A stretch of 64,000 nt of DNA, taken from Pectobacterium punjabense. GTDB taxonomy: Bacteria; Pseudomonadota; Gammaproteobacteria; Enterobacterales; Enterobacteriaceae. A program made the position numbers and the translations under genes. Below are positions 8,975 to 18,211 of the stretch, one piece after another. The stretch spans positions 1,426,001-1,490,000 of the forward strand of contig NZ_CP038498.1 of the NCBI RefSeq assembly GCF_012427845.1. The letters run 5' to 3'. Within the stretch, counting starts at the first letter, position 1. Each line of letters begins with the position of its first letter. The notes below the pieces were generated by a model, which saw only the letters and a list, made by a program, of their open reading frames with translations, ran no database searches and was not told where the DNA came from.

Positions 8975-9202
8975 ATGCTGGAATTACGCCCTAACTGTGA
9001 ACGCTGTGACTGTGATTTACCGCCGGACGCAGAAACCTATATCTGCTCCTATGAGTGCACGTTCTGTCCTGACTGTGCGGATTCCCTATTTCACCACGTC
9101 TGCCCGAACTGCGGTGGTGGATTGGTCAAACGGCCCGTGCGGCCGGCACGTTGTCTGGTGAACGATCCGGCCTCAACGATCCGCATTATCAAATCGCACT
9201 GA
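8975..9202 (+). CDS. DUF1272 domain cysteine-rich protein
   Basis: A 75-aa protein starting MLELRPNCERCDCDLP, the typical start of DUF1272 proteins, with AGGA upstream of this ATG. An in-frame TTG 18 bp upstream is possible but unlikely. Cys pairs (CERCDC, CSYECTFCPDC, CPNCGGG) suggest two zinc-binding knuckles of zinc-ribbon type. The tail RPVRPARCLVNDPAST is basic. The biochemical role of the family is not established. It stands alone, divergent from the autotransporter gene and upstream of ypfH. Confidence 0.85.
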   Translation: MLELRPNCERCDCDLPPDAETYICSYECTFCPDCADSLFHHVCPNCGGGLVKRPVRPARCLVNDPASTIRIIKSH

Positions 9203-9371
9203 CGGCGCGCGGGTTGTTGTGCATCCCTCCTTGTTATTGCAAAAAATGGAACATCTCGTTCAGTAATTCCCGATTTCTCCTGTCAACGTGCGGCGTATAG
9301 TGAGAATTAACCGTATTTTATGACGAATGTCGGCAGATGATGCGTTCGGTGCACGACGTCAGGAGAGAAAC

Positions 9372-9989
9372 GTGAATCAAGATTATATTGTTGTTCAGCA
9401 GCCCTCGGAGGCGAATCGCTTAATCCTGCTGTTCCATGGCGTGGGTGATACCGCGGCGGGTATGGCGCAAATTGGGCGCTATTTTGCTGCCGCATTACCG
9501 CAGGCGATGGTGGTCAGCATTGCTGGGCCGTTTAGTACTGGCTATGGCGATGGACGGCAGTGGTTCTCTGTTCAGGGCGTGACGGAAGAGAATCGGTTAT
9601 CGCGCATTGAAGCCAACCTGCCGCGTTTTGTTGATACGGTGCGCCACTGGCAGGAACAAAGCGGCATTAGTGCAGAACAAACCGTACTGGTGGGGTTCTC
9701 GCAGGGGAGCATTATGTCGCTGGAAGCGTTGAAGTCCGAAGCCTCACTCGCTGGACACATTATTGCTTTCAGCGGCCGTTTTGCTGTTTTACCAGAGACG
9801 GCATTTGCCGATGTTGTGGTGCACCTGATTCATGGTAAAGCGGACGGTGTGATTGTGGTTGGGCATGCGCATGCTGCTGCTCATCGCTTTCAGGAACTGG
9901 GGACGTCGTTTACGGTGGATAGTGTACCCGGCGTTGGGCACGGCATTGATGAACGGATGCTGAAACTGGCATTGGCTTACCTTAAATAA
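9372..9989 (+). CDS. ypfH: Alpha/beta-hydrolase esterase YpfH
   Basis: A 205-aa carboxylesterase of the phospholipase/carboxylesterase family. The nucleophile is Ser110 in GFSQGS, the acid Asp158 in HGKAD and the base His190 in GVGHG, in the usual order; LFHGVGD near residue 21 forms the oxyanion region. The start is taken as GTG at 9372 because AGGAGAG lies five bases upstream; an ATG 45 bp earlier has no such site. Cytoplasmic, no signal peptide. In E. coli ypfH is the convergent neighbour of ypfN; here they are separated by a ~9-kb block. The natural substrate is unknown. Confidence 0.88.
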   Translation: MNQDYIVVQQPSEANRLILLFHGVGDTAAGMAQIGRYFAAALPQAMVVSIAGPFSTGYGDGRQWFSVQGVTEENRLSRIEANLPRFVDTVRHWQEQSGISAEQTVLVGFSQGSIMSLEALKSEASLAGHIIAFSGRFAVLPETAFADVVVHLIHGKADGVIVVGHAHAAAHRFQELGTSFTVDSVPGVGHGIDERMLKLALAYLK

Positions 9990-10001
9990 ACGCGATTCCA
10001 T

Positions 10002-10071
10002 TATACTTCCGGCAGCCGTAGCGTTGGCTCTTTAGGCCAACGTACAAGCAGCTTGAAGTATGACGGGTATA
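10002..10071 (-). repeat. Shortened ERIC element (about 70 bp)
   Basis: The right half, read on the minus strand, begins with the ERIC terminus TATACCCGTCATACTTCAAG; the left end is a mirrored TATACTTC. The central ERIC section seen in the copy at 45450 is missing. It lies 12 bp after ypfH. Confidence 0.75.
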
Positions 10072-10140
10072 TCGGTTATTTTGATAACGAACGTTGCCTC
10101 TATTTAAATTAAATAATATGTTTTTTGAATAATGGTTTTT

Positions 10141-10170
10141 ATCCATATTAAAAATAATATTATCCATATT
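10141..10170. promoter_or_regulatory. Direct repeat ATCCATATT, possible regulator site
   Basis: ATCCATATT occurs at 10141-10149 and 10162-10170, 21 bp apart (two helical turns), in the AT-rich region upstream of the chemoreceptor gene. A tandem binding site is an inference from spacing alone. Confidence 0.3.
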
Positions 10171-10278
10171 GGAATGTTAAATAATATCGGCAATGTTTTG
10201 ATTTGTGTTGAGTGTTCAATATTTACCTTCTTTTTTCGGATATAACTATCACATCCTTATGGAAAAAGAGGGTGTGCC

Positions 10279-11949
10279 ATGTTTAAGCGTATTAAAGTCA
10301 TTACCATCCTTGTCATTTTATTGTTTGTATTAGGAATATCTCAGTTTTTAACAGGGGCGCTATCCGTTCGGGCATTGATGAACGATAGAGACAGTTTCCT
10401 TGTTTCTCAACGCTCTAACCAGAATGTGGCCGCCTTTACTGATGCCTGGATTATGATGAACCAGACACGCATCGCTATCGGATCTATTATACAAAACATG
10501 ATGATGGGGAATGCGGATAAAGAGGCCATGCAGGCACTCTTACAGCAAGCCAAATCGCAATTGGCTGCTTCAGAGAGTAGCTATAAATATTATTTGTCTC
10601 TGCCTAATACGCCCGGATTGGATGAGTCATTATCTAAAAAACTTGAAGAGAGTTATACCGCCTACGATAAGTTGCTGAACGATATTGTTGATTCGCTTTC
10701 CGGTGGGTTAGCAGGGGCAGCGATGAAATTGAGCGGTGGGGCGACGCCATTTAACGTGGCGATGCAGGATGCCTATATTGCGTGGCGTGCGGCACAAAAC
10801 CAGCTGTCAGACGACGGTTTACAGGAAAACCACGTCGCGTTTGAAACGATGCTGTGGGTTTTAGGCGCACTCTCTGTGGTTGTCGTGCTGGTGATTCTTC
10901 TCAGTTGGATCGGGTTGCAGCGCATCCTTTTACATCCGCTGCGCACGCTCATGCAACATATCAGCGCCATTGCTGAAGGTAATCTAACGCAGCATATTGA
11001 TACTAGCGGCCGTAATGAGATGAGCCAACTGGCGGCGGGGCTACACCATATGCAGCAGTCACTAACCCGCACCGTGAGCTTGGTACGCGACAGTTCCCAC
11101 TCCATCCACGCGGGTGCCAGTGAAATTTCAGCGGGCAGTAATGACCTGTCTTCGCGTACGGAGCAGCAGGCCGCCTCGTTACAGGAAACGGCTGCCAGTA
11201 TGGAACAACTGACCTCAACGGTGAAGCAAAACTCAGACAATGCACGTCAGGCCACATTGCTGGCAAAAAATGCGTCAGAGACGGCGAATAAAGGTGGCAT
11301 TGTGGTTAATAACGTCGTGAAAACGATGGATGAGATATCTGATAGCTCACGGAAAATTGCCCACATTACCAGCGTGATTGATGGTATTGCTTTCCAAACC
11401 AATATTCTTGCGCTGAATGCAGCGGTTGAAGCTGCGCGAGCTGGGGAGCAAGGGCGTGGCTTTGCCGTGGTGGCGGGTGAAGTGCGCACGTTGGCACAGC
11501 GCAGTGCGCAGGCCGCAAAAGAGATCAAAGTGCTGATTGATGATTCGGTTAGCCGTTCGAATACCGGTTCTTTGCAGGTGAAAGACGCGGGCGATACGAT
11601 GAAGGAAATCGTCAGTGCCGTGAGCCGGGTAACGGATATTATGGGCGAAATCGCATCAGCATCGGATGAGCAAAGCCGGGGTATCGATCAGGTCGGACAG
11701 GCGATCAATGAAATGGATCGCGTCACGCAGCAAAATGCCTCGCTGGTTGAAGAATCGGCTTCTGCCGCCGCGGCATTGGAAGAACAGGCTAGATTTTTGC
11801 AGAACGCGGTTGAGGTGTTCAATATTAACCAGGCGATAACGCAGGCACATCGTGTCGAGAGCGTACCCTCTCCGGCTGCATTACCGACATCGCTATTGCC
11901 CAAACCTGTGTCCGGCAGATCATCGAATGCGAATTGGGAAACGTTTTAA
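10279..11949 (+). CDS. Methyl-accepting chemotaxis protein, Tar/Tsr class
   Basis: A 556-aa transmembrane chemoreceptor. Membrane segment 1 is ~7-30 and segment 2 ~190-212, enclosing a periplasmic four-helix-bundle ligand domain of ~160 residues. HAMP follows at ~213-265, then methylation helices (QQAASLQETAASMEQLTSTV). The signalling tip (GIAFQTNILALNAAVEAARAG) lies at ~370-390. The protein ends NWETF, the pentapeptide that tethers CheR and CheB, as in high-abundance receptors. The start ATG is preceded by GAGGGTG. No sigma-28 promoter is obvious upstream, unlike the second receptor at 62955. Its ligand is unknown; location beside a carboxylate-catabolism cluster makes an organic acid an interesting guess. 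Confidence 0.95.
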   Translation: MFKRIKVITILVILLFVLGISQFLTGALSVRALMNDRDSFLVSQRSNQNVAAFTDAWIMMNQTRIAIGSIIQNMMMGNADKEAMQALLQQAKSQLAASESSYKYYLSLPNTPGLDESLSKKLEESYTAYDKLLNDIVDSLSGGLAGAAMKLSGGATPFNVAMQDAYIAWRAAQNQLSDDGLQENHVAFETMLWVLGALSVVVVLVILLSWIGLQRILLHPLRTLMQHISAIAEGNLTQHIDTSGRNEMSQLAAGLHHMQQSLTRTVSLVRDSSHSIHAGASEISAGSNDLSSRTEQQAASLQETAASMEQLTSTVKQNSDNARQATLLAKNASETANKGGIVVNNVVKTMDEISDSSRKIAHITSVIDGIAFQTNILALNAAVEAARAGEQGRGFAVVAGEVRTLAQRSAQAAKEIKVLIDDSVSRSNTGSLQVKDAGDTMKEIVSAVSRVTDIMGEIASASDEQSRGIDQVGQAINEMDRVTQQNASLVEESASAAAALEEQARFLQNAVEVFNINQAITQAHRVESVPSPAALPTSLLPKPVSGRSSNANWETF

Positions 11950-11996
11950 CTGAGGAATCGTGCTGCTGCTGATCGAAACGTATAGCACAACAAAGC

Positions 11997-12021
11997 AATG
12001 CAGGCCGTAATGGCCTGCATT
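11997..12021. terminator. Hairpin between chemoreceptor and atoB
   Basis: AATGCAGGCC pairs with GGCCTGCATT around a five-base loop between two convergent genes. On the plus strand it is followed by GTCGTTTTAA. Probable bidirectional terminator. Confidence 0.65.
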
Positions 12022-12047
12022 GTCGTTTTAACCGGGAACAACCCGCT

Positions 12048-13226
12048 TTAAACGCGCTCGACGATCATCGCGATGCCTTGCCCGCCGCCGATGCACAGCG
12101 TCGCCAACCCCAGCGTTTTGTTATAGCTGTGCAGCGCATGTACCAGCGTAACGAGAATACGCGCGCCGCTCGCGCCGATAGGGTGGCCTAATGCAATCGC
12201 GCCGCCGTTAACGTTCACCTTGGCTGGATCGAGTTGGAGATCGCGCTGTACCGCTAGGAACTGTGCGGCAAAGGCTTCATTGGCTTCGATCAGGTCAATA
12301 TCGCCGAGCGTCAACCCAGCCTTGATCAGCGCTTTCTGCGTCGCAGGAATTGGCCCCAGTCCCATGACGTCACTCGGCACGCCGGCGGAGGCCCAGCTAC
12401 GGATGCGCGCTAGTGGGGTAATCCCCTGTTTTTTCGCTTCGGATTCACGCATTAACACCAGCGTCGCGGCCGCGTCATTAATGCCGGATGCATTGCCTGC
12501 GGTAACAGTGCCGTTAGCGGAAAAAGCAGGACGTAACGTCGCCAGCGACGCCAGCGTGGTGTCTGCGCGAGGGAATTCGTCCCGATCGAAAATCCGTGTC
12601 TCTTTTTTGCTACGCAGCGACAGCGGGGTAATTTCGGCTTTGAAGCGGCCCGCTTCAATCGCGGCGACCGCTTTCTGTTGCGACGCCAGCGCTACCCGAT
12701 CCTGTTCTTCTCGCGTGAGCTGATAGCGATCGGCGATATTTTCTGCCGTGGTGCCCATGTGGTAATCATTAAATGCGCACCACAGGCCATCCTTAATCAT
12801 GATGTCAACGAGTTTGCCATCCCCCATGCGGTAACCGTGGCGTGCTTTTTCCAGCAGATAAGGCGCGGCGCTCATGTTTTCCATCCCGCCGGTCACACAG
12901 ACCTGGTTATCTCCAGACAGAATAGACTGCGCCCCCAGCACAACCGCTTTTAAGCCGGAACCACATACTTTGCTGACGGTCAGCGAGGGCGTTTCAACGG
13001 CGATACCGGCGGCCTGACTCGCCTGATGCGCGGGGTTTTGCCCCAGACCGGCTTGCAGCACGTTGCCGAGAATCACTTCATCAATCGCCAACGTGTCCGG
13101 CAGCGTAGACAGACAGTCGCGAATGGTGGCAGAAGCCATCTCGATAGCAGATGTGTTGGCCAGACTGCCTGCGAATTTGCCAATCGCGGTGCGTTTGGCA
13201 CTAACAATAACAACGGAGTCGTTCAT
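12048..13226 (-). CDS. atoB: Acetyl-CoA acetyltransferase (thiolase)
   Basis: A 392-aa thiolase II that interconverts acetoacetyl-CoA plus CoA and two acetyl-CoA. The nucleophilic Cys88 is in KVCGSG; the second active-site motifs are [18 protein letters not shown] (His ~348) and the C-terminal CIGGGQG (Cys ~378). Length fits the AtoB/PhaA subgroup. Eleven bases separate it from the upstream atoA gene, and it is the last gene of the CitMHS-AtuA-Ato operon. In the pathway it would cleave the 3-oxoacyl-CoA made by AtoDA. A broader 3-ketoacyl-CoA thiolase specificity cannot be excluded from sequence. Confidence 0.93.
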   Translation of the reverse strand: MNDSVVIVSAKRTAIGKFAGSLANTSAIEMASATIRDCLSTLPDTLAIDEVILGNVLQAGLGQNPAHQASQAAGIAVETPSLTVSKVCGSGLKAVVLGAQSILSGDNQVCVTGGMENMSAAPYLLEKARHGYRMGDGKLVDIMIKDGLWCAFNDYHMGTTAENIADRYQLTREEQDRVALASQQKAVAAIEAGRFKAEITPLSLRSKKETRIFDRDEFPRADTTLASLATLRPAFSANGTVTAGNASGINDAAATLVLMRESEAKKQGITPLARIRSWASAGVPSDVMGLGPIPATQKALIKAGLTLGDIDLIEANEAFAAQFLAVQRDLQLDPAKVNVNGGAIALGHPIGASGARILVTLVHALHSYNKTLGLATLCIGGGQGIAMIVERV

Positions 13227-13237
13227 GGTCGCCTCGA

Positions 13238-13885
13238 TTAATGAATGCTGAAGGGTTGTAAATCGGCGGACACGATGAAGTTCGCCTCGGTTTTCTGGCG
13301 CAGCTCGTCCACGGTGATGTTCGGGCTGATTTCGGTCAGCACCATTTGCCTGTCGATAAACTGGAAGACCGCCAGTTCAGTGACGACCATGCTGACTTTA
13401 TTGGCGGCGGTCAGTGGGTAGGTGCACTGATGCAATAACTTCGCATCGCCATTTTTGGCGCAGTGCTCAAGGGCGATGATGACCTTCTTGGCGCCGACAA
13501 CCAGATCCATTGCGCCGCCCATGCCGGGCACCATTTTTCCCGGTACCATCCAGTTGGCGAGGTTGCCATGTTCATCGACCTGCAAACCGCCCAACACGCA
13601 GACATCGACATGACCGCCACGAATTAGCGCAAAGGAAAACGCGCTGTCGAACATGGCCGCACCAGGCACCATGCCGCATGCCTGACCCCCGGCGTTAACC
13701 AGATTGCCATCCGGTTCGGTAACCGCGCCGAGTCCCAAAAAGCCGTTCTCTGATTGGAAAGTGACTTCGATGCCGTGCGGCACGTAATTCGCCACTTTGG
13801 TGGGTAAGCCAATACCTAAATTCACCACGTCACCGTTTTTCAGTTCCTGCGCGACGCGGCGGGCGATTAATTCTTTCGCATCCAT
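13238..13885 (-). CDS. atoA: 3-oxoacid CoA-transferase beta subunit
   Basis: A 215-aa subunit of a family I CoA-transferase. The catalytic Glu is in SENGFLG (~50), where the glutamyl-CoA thioester forms. [15 protein letters not shown] and [19 protein letters not shown] are typical of beta subunits. The start is the ATG at 13885, which overlaps the atoD stop as TAATG and has GGGAGAG upstream; the frame stays open 31 codons further into atoD but nothing supports using it. Pairs with AtoD to transfer CoA to a short 3-oxoacid, presumably acetoacetate or a relative, in the cytoplasm. Confidence 0.93.
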   Translation of the reverse strand: MDAKELIARRVAQELKNGDVVNLGIGLPTKVANYVPHGIEVTFQSENGFLGLGAVTEPDGNLVNAGGQACGMVPGAAMFDSAFSFALIRGGHVDVCVLGGLQVDEHGNLANWMVPGKMVPGMGGAMDLVVGAKKVIIALEHCAKNGDAKLLHQCTYPLTAANKVSMVVTELAVFQFIDRQMVLTEISPNITVDELRQKTEANFIVSADLQPFSIH

Positions 13886-14541
13886 TATTTCTCTCCCAAA
13901 TACAGGTGATCGACCAGCGCGGCTGGGGTGACAATACATTCCGGTGCTAATTGACCAACCGGAATAACCTGCTCGCATTGCGCCACGACTTTCTTCGCGG
14001 CAAGCGCAATGAGCGGGTTAAAATTACGGGCGGTGAGGTGATAAATAAGATTTCCGCTGGTGTCGGCAATGCTGGCCTGTAATATGGCGAGATCGGCCTT
14101 AATGGGCAGTTCTAATAAATAAGTAATATCGTTAATGGTTATTTTTTGCTTATTTTCTTCGACGATGGTGCCAACGCCGGTTGGCGTTAAAAAACCGCCT
14201 AGCCCCGCGCCACCGCTGCGAATGCGTTCCGCCAGCGTCCCTTGTGGCACTAGCTCTACGTCCAGTTCACCGGAGAGCATACGGCGTCCAGTTTCTGGAT
14301 TCGTACCAATGTGTGAAGTAATCAGTTTTTTTACCTGACCGCTGACAATTAACGGCCCAACGCCGGTATCGACAAATCCGGTATCATTTCCAATCAGGGT
14401 TAAATCAGAGACGCCGGATTTAATGATTTCATCTACCAATAATTTCGGTGTTCCGACGCCCATAAAACCACCGAACATAATTGTCATTCCGTCAAATAAA
14501 TAAGAACGGAAATGGCTGGCATCAATGACTTTATTGTTCAT
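13885..14541 (-). CDS. atoD: 3-oxoacid CoA-transferase alpha subunit
   Basis: A 218-aa alpha subunit, close to E. coli Ato[18 protein letters not shown] (the glycine-rich CoA-binding loop), [16 protein letters not shown], and [16 protein letters not shown] are all present. The start at 14541 matches the homologue start; the open frame extends 31 codons upstream without a good ribosome binding site. The stop overlaps atoA by one base. A 163-bp gap with a hairpin separates it from the AtuA-type genes upstream in the same direction, so the Ato genes could have partly independent expression. Confidence 0.92.
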   Translation of the reverse strand: MNNKVIDASHFRSYLFDGMTIMFGGFMGVGTPKLLVDEIIKSGVSDLTLIGNDTGFVDTGVGPLIVSGQVKKLITSHIGTNPETGRRMLSGELDVELVPQGTLAERIRSGGAGLGGFLTPTGVGTIVEENKQKITINDITYLLELPIKADLAILQASIADTSGNLIYHLTARNFNPLIALAAKKVVAQCEQVIPVGQLAPECIVTPAALVDHLYLGEK

Positions 14542-14658
14542 TGCATATTTACTCTTAAATAATGACTCTGAAAGTTGTTGCTCTGAAAAATGGCCGCACG
14601 AATCCCCGCAGATAAATAAATATCTGATAATCATGGCGGCACATGTACGTTATTTAGC

Positions 14659-14694
14659 GGGAACAGAGGGAATTGAATAACTCCACCTGTTCCC
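14659..14694 (-). other. Hairpin between the AtuA-type genes and atoD
   Basis: GGGAACAG and CTGTTCCC pair around a 20-base loop. No T tract follows, so it is more likely an mRNA processing or stability element than a terminator. Confidence 0.4.
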
Positions 14695-14704
14695 TGTTAT
14701 CGAA

Positions 14705-15004
14705 TTAAATATCGATATCCAGTATGGCTGAGCTTAGTCCTTTGCCGTGCATGTCCAGCGCCAGCGAGCGGGTGACACCGCCGCCGAGTGCGCCGTACAT
14801 GACGAAGTTCAGTGCGCCGATGCTCGGTAACTCATAGCGAACGACATCACCCGTCACGATATCGGCAAACCAGGATTTCACTTTTTCGGCAGTGATCTTC
14901 TCTTTCAGCACGTCGTAATCTTCTGCACGGTAAGCAATCAGCGAAATATTGGAGGTATTTCCTTTATCGCCGGTACGAGAGTGAGCAATTTCACGCAGTT
15001 TCAT
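14705..15004 (-). CDS. AtuA C-terminal-domain-like small protein
   Basis: A 99-aa protein starting MKLREIAHSRTGDKGNTSNIS. The SRTGDKGN segment is the signature of the domain that forms the C-terminus of full-length AtuA (acyclic terpene utilisation) proteins. Here it is a separate gene whose ATG overlaps the stop of the DUF1446 gene as TAATG, so the two are translationally coupled and probably form one complex. There is no signal peptide or membrane segment. The chemistry of this family is not established to my knowledge. Confidence 0.85.
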   Translation of the reverse strand: MKLREIAHSRTGDKGNTSNISLIAYRAEDYDVLKEKITAEKVKSWFADIVTGDVVRYELPSIGALNFVMYGALGGGVTRSLALDMHGKGLSSAILDIDI

Positions 15005-16344
15005 TATTTAATCTCCAGATAATCAACGGCTGGTGTGACGCAGGCGCGAGACAGCAGGGTGGAATCCATCGCCAGTATTTCTTTCACCGCTTTGTTAACG
15101 CCGCCGCCGCCTGCCGGGCCGTTGGTATAGAGCGTTTCAACTTCGTTGCCTACTTTCACCGCCTGTGCTCTGGAGGTGCAGCGTGCCGCGACGCGCGCGC
15201 GCACTTCATACGGTTCGCTGCTTTGCGACCGCTGTGCACCGTGCAGGGCATCAACGCCGATCAGGTCATAGCGCACTTCCTGAAAATCGATCTGGCACAG
15301 CGCAAAGCGCCCTTTGACGATATCCAGCGCTAAACGGCCGCGCGCCACCGCACCGGGACCCGCGTAAGAAATTTCGCCTTCACCGATGAACCCATCCTGA
15401 TAGCCAACAGACACTTTCAGCGTGTCGGTTTTTGCCCGTCCGGTTGCTCCCTGTACGCGTACGCGGTTCTCACCGTCTTGCGTAAACGTGACGCGGCTGA
15501 AATCGGCAATCACGTCCGGGGTGATATAGCTATCCGGGCGGTGGATTTCGTACAGTAGCTGTTCTTTACAAGTATCAACACAGACGCAGCCGCCGGAGCC
15601 TTCAACCTTGGTGATCACCGCGCTGCCATCTTCGCTAATTTCCGCAATTGGGAAGCCAAGACGGTCAAGATTGGGGATATCTTTAACACCGGGATCGGCA
15701 TAGTAACCACCGGTGATTTGACCTGCGCATTCCAGCAGGTGTCCGAGGCAGGTGCCTTTACCCAGACGATCCCAGTCATCGGCTGCCCAGTCGAATTCAT
15801 ACATCATCGCGGACAGGAACAAAGACGGATCGGAAACGCGGCCGGCGATAATCACGTCTGCACCCTGATGCAGCGCTTCAACCAGCGCATCCGCACCCAG
15901 ATAGGCATTGGCGGAAAGAATGTCTTTACCGCAGCGAGAAACAGGCTGGCCAATCTCATCCAATTTGGAATCTTGTGCGATCAGCACTGAGTGCACATCG
16001 TCACCAGTGACGATCGCAATCTTCAGCTTATCCGCACCGAGTTCTTTGGCGATTTCCAATACGCGCTGGCCGGCGGCGACAGGGTTAGCCGATCCCATAT
16101 TAGTGATGATCTTGATACCTTTTTCCAGGCAGAGCGGCAGCACGGCGTGCATGCGGTCAGCCAGCAGCTCGTTGTAGCCTTTTTCTGGATTCTGCTGTTT
16201 CTGCTTTTGGCCGATAGCGATAGTGCGCTCTGCCAGACATTCAAATACCAAATATTGAATGTCGCCTTTTTGAGCCAGTTCTACGGCCGGTTCGATGCGA
16301 TCGCCAGCATAGCCAGCCCCGGAACCAATACGAATTGTTTTCAT
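15004..16344 (-). CDS. AtuA N-terminal family (DUF1446) protein
   Basis: A 446-aa cytoplasmic protein of the acyclic terpene utilisation AtuA family. It begins MKTIRIGSGAGYAGDRIEPA. Further conserved-looking blocks are TNMGSANPVAAG (~82), DVIIAGRVSDPSLFL (~165), CAGQITGGYYADPG (~210), VEGSGGCV (~247) and a C-terminal glycine run GPAGGGG. In Pseudomonas AtuA belongs to citronellol/geraniol degradation, but here no geranyl-CoA carboxylase accompanies it. Genes around it encode a carboxylate transporter, a CoA-transferase and a thiolase, so it probably acts on a small carboxylate or its CoA ester. Start ATG follows AAGGT. Confidence 0.87.
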   Translation of the reverse strand: MKTIRIGSGAGYAGDRIEPAVELAQKGDIQYLVFECLAERTIAIGQKQKQQNPEKGYNELLADRMHAVLPLCLEKGIKIITNMGSANPVAAGQRVLEIAKELGADKLKIAIVTGDDVHSVLIAQDSKLDEIGQPVSRCGKDILSANAYLGADALVEALHQGADVIIAGRVSDPSLFLSAMMYEFDWAADDWDRLGKGTCLGHLLECAGQITGGYYADPGVKDIPNLDRLGFPIAEISEDGSAVITKVEGSGGCVCVDTCKEQLLYEIHRPDSYITPDVIADFSRVTFTQDGENRVRVQGATGRAKTDTLKVSVGYQDGFIGEGEISYAGPGAVARGRLALDIVKGRFALCQIDFQEVRYDLIGVDALHGAQRSQSSEPYEVRARVAARCTSRAQAVKVGNEVETLYTNGPAGGGGVNKAVKEILAMDSTLLSRACVTPAVDYLEIK

Positions 16345-16405
16345 AAACTTACCTTTATCAATGAAATGTGTCTGTTGGCATCATCAATGGGAAACCATAT
16401 GTCCC

Positions 16406-17728
16406 CTACAAGGGGAAGACCCCGAAGATGACGCAGGCGAACGTCATGATGACGCTAGCGGCCCAGAGCACAGGGATAGAGAATTTCTGGTGGTCGGCGA
16501 GATCGACACCCGCAAGGCTGACCAGCAGGAAGGTGGCTGGCGTCAGCGGACTAACCGGGAAGCCGGTGGTCATCTGTCCTAATACGGAAGCCTGTGCGAC
16601 CTGAATCGGTGGTACGCCTAACATGTCCACTGTGTGGGCAATGACTGGCATGATGCCGAAGTAGTACGAGTCCGGGTCAAACACCAGGCTCAGCGGCATG
16701 GAGATCAGGCCGACGATAAACGGAATGTGGGAGGCAAAAGATTCTGGCACAAAGCTGACCGCCGAGAGCGACATGGCTTTCAGCATGCCAGTACCGCTCA
16801 TGATGCCGGTGAAAGCACCCGCTGCGAACAGGATGCTAGCCATCATCAGCGCCGCTTTCGCATGGGCATTAATGCGTTCCTTCTGCATTTCAACGTTGGG
16901 GTAGTTGAACATCAACGCCAGCGTCAGGGCGATCATAAAGGCGACCGTCGGTGAAATTTTGGTAAACACCATGGTGCCGATAACGGCAAGCACCAGCGCA
17001 ATGTTGACCCAGAACATTTTTGGGCGGCGCAGCGCTTTTTCCGCATCGGTCAGCTCTTTCACATGCGCTTCCGCGGTGATGGATTGCGTACCACCTGCCA
17101 GCGGATTACCCGATGCCAGCCCCAGACGCTTCTCTTCTTTCTTACCCCAGTAATAGCCCATGAGCACCATGAAGGTCAGGCCGCAAAGTTGCGCTGGGAT
17201 GAGGGGAATAAACAGATCGTGCGTGGTGGTGTTCAACGCGGCGGCGGCACGGATCATCGGCCCGGTCCACGGCAGGAAGTTAACCCCCGCGCTGAGTGCG
17301 GTAATGCCGACCAGGATGCGTTTATCCATGCCGAGCTTATTAAACAGCGGCAGCATCGCGGGAATGGTGATCAGGAAGGTGACGGCACCGTTACCGTCCA
17401 GGTGTGCAATCAGTGCCAACACGCCGGTACCGATAATAATTTTTACCGGGTTGGTGCCGACCATGCGTAAGATCCCTTTGATAATAGGATCAAACATACC
17501 GGCATCGGTTACCACACCGAAGAAGGCGATGGCAAAAACAAACATCGCTGCCATCGGTGCTAGTTTGGTGATACCGTCCACCACGTATTTCGCAGTATCG
17601 GTGCCGCTGCCTGCGGCGAGCGCACCGAGAACCGGAATAACGATGAGCGCCACCAAAGGCGACATTCGCTTGGTCATGATAAAAAAGAGCAGGGTGGCTA
17701 TGGTTAGCACCCCGATGAGAGCCAGCAT
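16406..17728 (-). CDS. CitMHS-family carboxylate:proton symporter
   Basis: A 440-aa inner-membrane transporter with about 11-12 hydrophobic segments. Sequence blocks IAHLDGNGAVTFLITIPAML, NFLPWTGPMIRAAAAL and FDPDSYYFGIMPV are typical of the citrate-metal:H+ symporter (CitMHS) family, whose members take up citrate or related organic acids, sometimes as metal complexes. It is the first gene of the minus-strand catabolic operon, 61 bp ahead of the AtuA-type gene; GAGGAG precedes the ATG. The substrate is unknown, but operon context argues for a carboxylate that ends as a 3-oxoacid. A LysR regulator is divergently encoded. Confidence 0.92.
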   Translation of the reverse strand: MLALIGVLTIATLLFFIMTKRMSPLVALIVIPVLGALAAGSGTDTAKYVVDGITKLAPMAAMFVFAIAFFGVVTDAGMFDPIIKGILRMVGTNPVKIIIGTGVLALIAHLDGNGAVTFLITIPAMLPLFNKLGMDKRILVGITALSAGVNFLPWTGPMIRAAAALNTTTHDLFIPLIPAQLCGLTFMVLMGYYWGKKEEKRLGLASGNPLAGGTQSITAEAHVKELTDAEKALRRPKMFWVNIALVLAVIGTMVFTKISPTVAFMIALTLALMFNYPNVEMQKERINAHAKAALMMASILFAAGAFTGIMSGTGMLKAMSLSAVSFVPESFASHIPFIVGLISMPLSLVFDPDSYYFGIMPVIAHTVDMLGVPPIQVAQASVLGQMTTGFPVSPLTPATFLLVSLAGVDLADHQKFSIPVLWAASVIMTFACVIFGVFPL

Positions 17729-18211
17729 AAAAACTCCTCATTAGTATAATTGTATGTTGCCCATATGTTTCATTTACAATAAATTAAACAACTCAATAAC
17801 AATCCATGTAATAATTAACAAATAAAAAATGAATGCTTATCCCAGAGTCATTTGATTTTTTGTCTGCGCTATTTTTACCACCTCAGTCCACCGTTATACT
17901 AACTCGTAATAGCAATGGTTTTATTCGTAAATCTGATGGATTTATTTCATTCGTTAATGGAATTAATTGCTCTGGTTTTCTTATTAATGGCTAATTGATT
18001 GATTTGGTTTGTATAGTTGGGTCTTTTTGTTCAATTGTTTTTTCCAGTTTGTGATATTTATCTAGAATGTCCATTTTTATGAATACCGGACGTTGTTTGA
18101 ATGGAATTAAATAAATGCGGGAAGGATCATAAAAATAGTAGGTGCCTGTCGTTTTCTATTGAATTTGTTCCTTTCTTACCGGAGACTTCATTTTATTTAT
18201 ATAAAAACACT
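17729..18211. promoter_or_regulatory. Divergent regulatory region between CitMHS operon and LysR gene
   Basis: 483 bp, strongly AT-rich, between divergent transcripts, where a LysR-type regulator normally binds. TTATACTAACTCGTAAT near 17894 is a plausible core, but I cannot point to one clear T-N11-A operator. No small gene is supported. Confidence 0.5.

Noticed and set aside
10181..10245. Possible sigma-28 promoter for the first chemoreceptor
   Set aside because: TAAATAATATCGGC and TTCGGATATAA show pieces of the consensus but not with the required spacing.
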